Shown here piece by piece: positions 56,701 through 64,000 of a stretch of 64,000 bases of DNA (position 1 is the stretch's first letter; each line of letters opens with the position of its first letter). The stretch covers positions 1,364,001-1,428,000 of the forward strand of contig JAFCMP010000035.1 of assembly GCA_017506865.1 (NCBI GenBank). Direction: 5' to 3'. The position numbers and the translations under genes are program-made. The stretch is from Tribonema minus. Lineage: Eukaryota > Sar > Xanthophyceae > Tribonematales > Tribonemataceae. The notes beneath the pieces are model-generated. The model searched no databases. It worked only from the letters and a program-made list of their open reading frames with translations, and was not told the DNA's origin.

Positions 56701-59700
56701 CCATCGTATCATACGGCTACCACCATGCGCGCAGTACATCTTGAGCCCTTGCGCACACTTACAAGAAGAATACAACTCATGCTGACGTCGCAATGAGGTT
56801 GCATTGAAGGTGATGATAATTTTTTTTGCAGCTCACCTGAGCACTGCCTTGAACTGCAATGGACGACAGCGCTGCGTCGCCAACCTTGTGGCTGTAAGCC
56901 ACCTCGTTCTGCCGGTAGTAGTAGTCCCACACATCCTATAACGGACAAAGGTGAGGGCATCAAGGTTATTCGGAGGCTCAAGTTGAGCATCCACATTTGA
57001 CGTGCCATCATCAGGCGTGCATCTGGAGGTTCTGTCCTACATTTTCCAAGCTGCGCCCATTGTATCAGTGTACCTGAGTGCTTCCACAAGAGTGTGCACA
57101 TAGTACCACTTCTGGCCATTGCAGCACCACCGTATTGAGCAGCAACACGTTTAGTACATCATACCAAACAACATACACCATCAATGGTAGTAATTGATGA
57201 CAGTGCCTGGACCAACTGCAAGCCAGATGCTGTGCACTGCGTGTGTCCAGGCTACATGATGCATGCTGCATCTGTGTTCCATGCATCACTACGCTTTGCA
57301 ATAGAGTCACACATAGCATGTTGCGGCACAGGCTGTGCTGGTAACGATGAGCCATTGAGCACTTGATGCATCTCACCACAACACCATCCATCCTTGTGAC
57401 GTAGAAGACACCAGCGCGTGTTGGGCTGAAGCAGCCCCCAGTGAGATATGCCCCATGGTATTTGGTGGTCATGATGGGTGTCTTGATGTCTTCTGCCCAA
57501 ATGCGAGCGGTCCAGTCACCAACCTGATTGGTGGTGATGGTGTTGAAGCGCAGAGCAAGCAAGGCAAGCGAGATAGCCAACATGTCAACATGATACCTCG
57601 AAGTATGAGATTGATTGCGAATCGCGATGCTATGAAGTGTTGGCATGGTGGGCTGAAGGTCATGACCGGGACTGCGCAAGTTTTACGTTTTGTGGCCGGG
57701 CGCAACACATGATGTTGGGCATCGAGGTCACCAGGTAACCCCGGTAAGATGGCCTAGTCGCTGATATGGCCGGATTTTTGAAACTCTACTTCCCAGTATG
57801 TGCTTTGGGCAATGGAGCTGGGGGAACTGATGAGAGCACAGCTCTCTGTTCAACCACTTTCATCCTTGTTTTCTGTTGATCAGAAGGTCACGGCGTGCGT
57901 GTGTGTGCGTGTGACTGCAGATGCTTTCTGCCGTGGAGAGTTGGCCTCACACAGAAGTTGGATGCCTGCTGCTGGGAATATCTTGAGAGCTACAGCGAAT
58001 GGCTGGTGAGCAACAGCTTGGAAAATGATCAAGAAATGTGTACATGACAGTAGTGGCAGTGGTTCCATCTGGGATGAGTGACCTACACTTCAAAAAGATA
58101 ACTTGTACCAAAACCAGCACCGCGGTGAATCATACTTCAAGTAGCTCATGACGCAGACGCATTGCGCCAGCCACACTGCAACGTCTTGAAGTACTGTAGT
58201 ACGTGCTCACCGTCATGAAGAACTTGTTTTGCGCGGGGTTGCGCTGCACGGAGTAGATGGGCCCGTGGTGCTTGCCAGCCTGCATGTCGAACACGCTGAT
58301 GCCGTTGTTCTGCTTGCGGTTACGCAGGTTGATCTGCAGCACAATGCCCTGCTCCGTGCCAACAAGGTACTTGGTGGGTCCCGCCTCCTGGTTGTACTCC
58401 ATGCTGGAGCCGCCAAGCACCATGCCGCCGCCCTTGGAGTCCGTTGCGAGCTGCATTATGAGCACAGGGGCGACAGTGTGCACAAATGTGTGAGGCAACA
58501 CTGGAGCAGACATGCGATTGGTGGTCAGGCATGTTAAGCAGATCTTTGATTCCACATCAACACAACATCATATCCAGACTGTGATATGCAACTTCTATTA
58601 ATTTAAAACACAGGCCTAACCGCAAACTGCCACCATATTTATGCATGAGACTCCAATGTCAATGCACTACAAGCCCTGACAAATTCATGCTGTGCCAGTT
58701 CCACAATCTCATTGGCTTCTTTTGTCTTCTGCCAGTGTGAAGTTTGCTACGCATGATGCCGCGCAGCTGGAAACGCTACCCCTCACATCACATGACAAAT
58801 TCCCCAGCGCTTCACCGACCGTTGCGCAGTCTGCAGCATTACTGGCGATAGATCCAGAATCACCGTTAGACTATCACCTATGAACAACGAGACCAGTTCC
58901 AGCGACTGCACTTAATGGGTGCCCACATCTTAATTTTACCGATACTGCACCGCTTACACAAGTATGCTACTGCTTTTCTCAGGCATCAGCTACAAACTGG
59001 GCCAAACATATACTTCTATATGCATTTGGTGTGCATCGCACAGCTATTTGCTTGTCAGTGCACTGTGCAGTATGCAAAGAGCTCTGTTGTGCTTGTTACT
59101 CTGACCGTATGGCAACATCATCTTTGGATCATGTGCTGGCTCTGCCGGACACTGCACACGCTGCCTGCCATGTCACCAGACTCACACACACAAGACTTGA
59201 TGTTTGAGGTTACTTCAAATGCACTTAGAGCAGGATCTTCAGTCCTGGTTTGTTTAATCAGCCCAGTATGTTGGGAGCAATGATGACAAGTGAAGTTCAC
59301 CTGCATGCACGTTACCACATCTTTTGATTTAACTGACTGAACTGTTGTTCTTTGAAAGAACATACCTGCTGGTCCCCTAGTCTGTACCACCACTTCAGTC
59401 GCCTGCACTCGTGTGCATATTTCTATATAGCCAACGCTTTAAGCGCAAGAGAAAAGTACACAAGTGTTTTCAAGCCCCCAGCACAAACACTTTTAATCAT
59501 GAACTCATCAAGAAGGTGCCACAGTCTTTAATTATGAACTCATCAGGAAGTTGCAAAAGTATTGAAGTCAGTACAGTCAACATAGTGTACCTGCAGCACA
59601 TCCGTAGGCTCTGCCAGTCGTCGTGTGTCCCACCACATCATCTGCCCGTCAGTGGACACGCTGCAGCACTGGTTGCCAGTCTTGCTGCTCACCCAGAACA

Positions 59701-62700
59701 CATCGTATACTGCGACAAAAAACAATGCAAAAACAGGCGCATGCGAGGTTAGACTTCAGACAAGGCACTTAAGTTCACCTTGAAGATGCTGCTAGCAATA
59801 TAAACAAGGCGTGCATTGTCGGAGCAGCTTTGTTGCAGTGCTGGTATTCATAACAATGCAGGATGCCTTCGGTGTGCTGTATGGTATTCAAACTCAAGTT
59901 GCTCAAACACATCGCCCTTCCCCTTGCAGCAAAGACGCTTTACTGTGACTTCACCATGGCAGCCCTGGCTAGATCCTCTAAGTGGTAATTCAATGCAGTT
60001 GAAGAACAGTACAGTAGCCTTGCATACCTGGGTCGTGGTGACTCTTCTCTATGACAGAGCTCTCCAGTGGCAAGCATGTACCCGTGAGCCCCCCTGGCTT
60101 TCGCAGATCAAAGAAGTTGATGAGGCCATTGTAGGATCCGCCAACCTACGCACAAGCCGCACGGAGCAGCAGAGTTGCGCATGCACATATGGATCAATGT
60201 TGTTATCGTATGTGTCAGTAGCTGTGAATAAGCGGGTCATATGTGAGATTCGCCCGAGCCCTCGGGAACTGTGCTTAAGGCAGCTGCTTCAGGCTCAACG
60301 GAAACTTGTCATAAGCTAGAACGCTGTGTGCGCTCCGACATACAAGTACATCGCAAAAGAACGATGCTTCCATGTGTTACATCACAAGTAGCCAAGTCAT
60401 TGGAGTAGTGGAGTGCAACGCGATACTTGCAGCGGCGCATATGCATCGAATGTCAATGATGCCTAACTCGACTGCCTCTTAAGTCAGTCGCCCCCACCTT
60501 CGTCAGTGTCAGCTATCATTATGCGAGCAGCTTTGGTGGCAGACTTAGCTGAGGCAGCGGGCATACACCACAATCAGTAGTATCGCACACGCGCACGCAT
60601 TACAGTGAGCACTACACTTCAACTTATGAAGTGTCGCAAATACCTGAGTCAACGCTTAACTGTGTACCAGCGCGCTCTGACCTGACACAAATGCAATGCG
60701 GCTTCACGCAGCGAGCCCCTTGAGTTGAACAGTTGCTGTTTGGGCTGTCAGCGCCACGCAAGATATTCAAAGCGGTCTCAGCAGCACTCACCAGTGTGTC
60801 AGTGCTCTTGGGGTTGAACCGCAGGCAGCACAGTGGGCTGGGCGGTATGAGTTCCACATCCGGTGCATTCGGGTTGAGAACGTCCCAGACGTATGAGGAT
60901 ACAGGCATCCGGTTGGCGGCACCCATGAAGCGTGGATCCTGCATGATGCACGATGTGAAGGTGTGCACAGTGGTTTGAGAGCTAGAAGTATCCAACAACG
61001 ACATGACCAATACTGCCGCTGACTGAAGTAAGTAGAAGTAGACATCGTCAACCCTGGGTGATATGCCCACATATACTACTCCAGCTTCTAAAGTAGGGAC
61101 TCAGAGGTGGTAGGTTGTGCCGCATCTGCCAACGAGGGTCGCGCATTACTTCAAGTGAGTACAACAAAGAAACAGCACGAGCTTCAAGTAGTTGGCCACA
61201 TGTTTGAGAACACAACATATATGCGTGCAAGTATGTACTAGTGGCGCACTGCCTGCTGCGCAAATTTCGTACCCAGAGCGCAAAATTCCAAATGCATGCT
61301 TCAGAATTCATTAACGTGTACCTGGAAGCTGAGGATACTGTACGAAACGGCAATCTTGGTGGGGCCATCGGGGTGCCAGTTGATGGATGTGGCAGTCCGT
61401 TTGATGGAGTGAGGGTCCCTGAAAACTGCCAGGCCCTTGGCGCTCGGTGGTTCGCTGGAGTGGTCCACCTGTGTGTGAACAGGGTTGCAATCAGCATTGC
61501 AAAGTTGTGCTGCTGAGGTCAGCATCTGAGACGCAGGCGTTGTCATTGATCATTGTAGTGAAGCTGCAAGTCAACGCATACACAGGCATATCGGTAGTTC
61601 ACTCTAACGGCAAAGTGCATCATTTCTTGGGGGTGGAGTAACACATGTCTTACGCTGAGCCAAGCCGACACTGACACAGTCTGACAGTTAGCGGTATGCT
61701 CAGAAGGTCAGCTGTCAATGCACACGCACATAACCAAGACATCCAAAGCATTGCCTGGCTGATGCAGAGTGCCTGGCTGATGCAGACAGATGTCTTTGCT
61801 TGTGGCCCTAGCAGCAACAGCCAACGCTGGTTCACCATCATGCACTCAGACATCACAACATGGTAAGCAACAGGCCCTATGACCTCACATCTACCCTTCT
61901 TCAAGGTGAAGAGCCTGAACCAGCCAAACAGACCAGCATATTTACTGGAGCCTTGTCGGACGCTCAGGCAACTGCGAGCATGCGCTACTGCACTGTTTGT
62001 TGTTGCAACAGACATTGCAGGTGGAGGAACATGTGCTGCAGCAGGGCCCAGTGGATCCGTGCCTTGGCTTGACGTGCTTCACGTTTGCAGATTGGCAAGC
62101 ACATGAGTTGCACACATTTGTTGGGGTATGACAAAGCGTACCAGTACTGGTTGCCCATATGGACCTGCAACTACAAGGACTAGTTATCATCATTATTCCA
62201 CACCTGACAGCATATTGACATCTTAACCATGTGTGCACCCACCTGCCCCTCACCTCATGCTACACCCCCCACCCTGACCCTACATATCATGGCTATGTAC
62301 CATCAACCCGCCACCACTGGACTGCAGGAAGTGTTGTTGTTCGCCAGAAGCTAGTTGCTGTCACAATCCCCATGCCTGAGCCAGACTCCACACAACACAA
62401 ATACCTGTGCCTGCAATGATGCAATACAAGTACCTGTACGCACAATCTCTCCTCTGTGCTTTCATGCTGATGTCAACAGCAAGAGAAGAGGCCTCCACGT
62501 CTCAATGAGCTCAACCCCCCACTTCAATGAAGACGCACTGAAGGACATGTTGAGTTGCTTATTTGACCAATCACCTGTGTGTCTTCAAAGTACTCCTCGT
62601 ATATATCCACTGTGTTGTTCTGCCGCATGCAGCCTCCAATGACCGGCCCAAGCGCCTTCACCGCCCCCTGTGTGAGCATCAGCAGATGCGTGCCCAGCAA

Positions 62701-63374
62701 CAGATCTGTCATTGAGACGGCAGCAACACCAGTACAAAACTGCTGTAGCAGTCCTGTGAATCTCACTTAACAGTGGATCTTTATGACCCTTCAAAGCACA
62801 CTTGTTCATTCATGAACGCAGTAATGACCCTGTATCGGGCACAACGGCAAACCAAACCTTGATTTTGTGAACTTGTCCGCTCAATTTTCTAGCTGATTCT
62901 GACCAGTGCACATTGATGTCTGCCCTGTGCACTTGCGCCGTCTGCTGATTGAAGGCAGTGAAATTTCAACCGAGTGCTTGAACATGAGGCAATGTTGCAA
63001 AACCGTTTCGGTACCGCAGACTGTGACCATGCGCAGGATACCACGCTTCTCCAGTTCAATCATATGTCGGCGTTGCAGTTACCTGCTGCCTCTGCTGTTG
63101 GTGGCACTCACACGCATATTGGACATGTATGCCAAGCCACATTGCGTACATCAGAACGCACTGCAAGCGAGGTAACATTGAAGTCATACATGCCCTCATG
63201 TCAGCCGAAAGTCAAGCAGCGTACGCACCTTATAGTCCTCGTCCTTCTCTGCTTTTTTCCTGAAGCGATTGACGTCGCTCTGCTCCGTAAAGTCCACATC
63301 CTTGGGCCACCCTCCCTCCACATGCCGCATGCTGGTGTGCTTGCTCACAACACGCTCCGTGTTCGCCTCGTGTT
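53725..63374 (-). CDS. DNAI2: Axonemal dynein intermediate chain 2 (WD40), 5' end missing
   Basis: Twelve exons (minus): 63374-63229, 62667-62575, 61468-61322, 60938-60792, 60145-60028, 59709-59591, 58450-58211, 57523-57377, 56935-56837, 55956-55864, 54935-54825 and 53886-53725, all GT-AG with compatible phases. The protein follows DNAI2/Chlamydomonas IC2 (ODA6) from EHEANTER and [14 protein letters not shown] through [16 protein letters not shown] and [20 protein letters not shown]40 blades follow: [58 protein letters not shown] and [18 protein letters not shown]. The C-terminal helix is [20 protein letters not shown]. It is a core subunit of the outer-arm dynein base that helps dock heavy chains to the axoneme doublet. 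The first visible exon begins in phase 1 (completing a Glu codon). The roughly 60-residue N terminus (MEIVYVY-type start) was not found up to 64000 and probably lies outside the window. The stop follows an acidic tail ending TDPANDK. Confidence 0.93.
55240..55430 (+). repeat. Dispersed repeat R, copy 2
   Basis: Reverse orientation relative to 6575-6770. Shares [10 protein letters not shown]-stop, then TGAGTGGTTGTCGTTG.GACA, CATGTAGATTCCGTACAG and AGCCCAGATGATGG/TTGG, ending near an AAAGTAC/CTTTGT inverted pair. It lies in a dynein gene intron between the exons at 55956-55864 and 54935-54825. Confidence 0.75.
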
Positions 63375-64000
63375 CTGGCATCAGACCAACAGGGATCAGC
63401 ACATTAACAATCAGGTCATGAATGAATGAACCCACGGCGTATGTGTGGAATGGATCCATGATGTCAATACAGGCGACACGCGTGCACGGGACATGAGGTG
63501 TGCAGTTGAAGCACTCTGTCAACATCCTATGCCTCGGCATATGGCATCAGTCCTCTCACACCGCTTCTGTGGTCTGTTCACAGGGTATTGCTAAAGGAGC
63601 ACAAATGGTGGAGCCTCCAACGATCACAATGTCAGGCATTAGCTGCAGTGCACATGATCAGGATAAATGACAAGTGCGAGCAACCAATTGGTTCACAGGT
63701 GCAGTTTCGAGTACAAGTTCTGCCACATAAACAGACTAGTCCCCAGTAGTGCCTCCGCGCAGCAACTCTCAGCTGAAGCGATATGCGGTCACTGTCATCT
63801 GCACTTGTGCTGCATGGAAGGACGTGCATCAGCGTCAAAGGCGAAATCACCACTGCAACATGCTCGTAGCTTTGCGGCACAAGGTTCAATGATGTGGCTG
63901 TTTCTTGAATGCCAATTAAATGGCAAGAAATCCTACCGCCCATGATAGAACCTCACTTCTTGAAAATGGTAAAGTATCATGTGAGCGCTCTGCACACTGG
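63375..64000. other. Right edge: probable dynein intron, no further exon identified
   Basis: The first modelled dynein exon starts at 63374 after an AG acceptor in GATGCCAG. No upstream exon with the conserved N-terminal IC2 sequence was found. A minus-strand PDIVIVGGST-like stretch near 63615-63645 recalls Hsp70 but is too short to call. Confidence 0.45.

Noticed and set aside
63615-63645. PDIVIVGGST on the minus strand, resembling the Hsp70 VGGSTR motif
   Set aside because: Only ten residues, no flanking Hsp70 sequence, and it lies where the dynein 5' intron is expected.
1-64000. tRNA, rRNA and riboswitch signals
   Set aside because: Scanned by eye for A/B-box and T-loop patterns and for rRNA cores; none convincing. 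A tRNAscan/Infernal run would be decisive.

Overview
This window looks like a nuclear chromosome segment of a flagellated microbial eukaryote. The genes are split by many GT-AG introns, most between 0.1 and 2.3 kb. One gene encodes an outer-arm axonemal dynein intermediate chain, so the organism builds motile cilia. Proline/threonine-repeat secreted proteins and ankyrin units of the CPWDRTTC-type fit a stramenopile (heterokont) alga best. That lineage call is inference; no rRNA or organelle gene is present to test it. No tRNA, CRISPR array or bacterial operon structure was seen.

Layout. 1-5 kb holds a decayed ankyrin gene, two short tandem repeats and a decayed SF2 helicase with helicase-associated repeats (all minus strand). 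5.6-12.8 kb is one secreted-protein gene (plus strand) with a jelly-roll-like head and proline/threonine tail exons spread over large introns rich in short palindromic words. 14-20 kb is a SEN1-like SF1 helicase (minus), modelled in eight exons. 20.8-22.7 kb is an unexplained GC-rich block: a 0.35-kb inverted repeat followed by unidentified coding-like sequence. 22.85-24.95 kb is a 5'-truncated RLE-type LINE with an 11-bp target-site duplication.

25.9-31.8 kb is a kinesin-light-chain-like TPR protein with a mitochondrial-type N terminus (minus). It is divergently paired, across 269 bp, with a complete serine dehydratase gene (32.1-37.2 kb, plus). 37.8-40.9 kb is a secreted, probably GPI-anchored protein with two copies of a Cys-rich module. 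41-48 kb is repeat-rich: a CA microsatellite, an old LINE relic, C-rich tracts, a 173-bp tandem repeat, and a second young LINE copy (12-bp target-site duplication) inserted into a diverged duplicate of that repeat unit.

49-49.7 kb carries the N-terminal half of a nuclease-helicase gene of the same kind as the helicase at 3-4.8 kb. 51-52.5 kb is a leucine-rich-repeat protein with four membrane segments. 53.7-63.4 kb is the DNAI2/IC2 dynein gene (minus), whose first exon(s) were not found.

The genes do not form one pathway: cilia, RNA metabolism, amino-acid catabolism, mitochondrial TPR scaffold and cell surface are all represented. The most unusual material is the nuclease-helicase-HA family, the palindromic unknown locus at 20.8-22.7 kb with scattered copies of its 3' end, and the two fresh LINE insertions.
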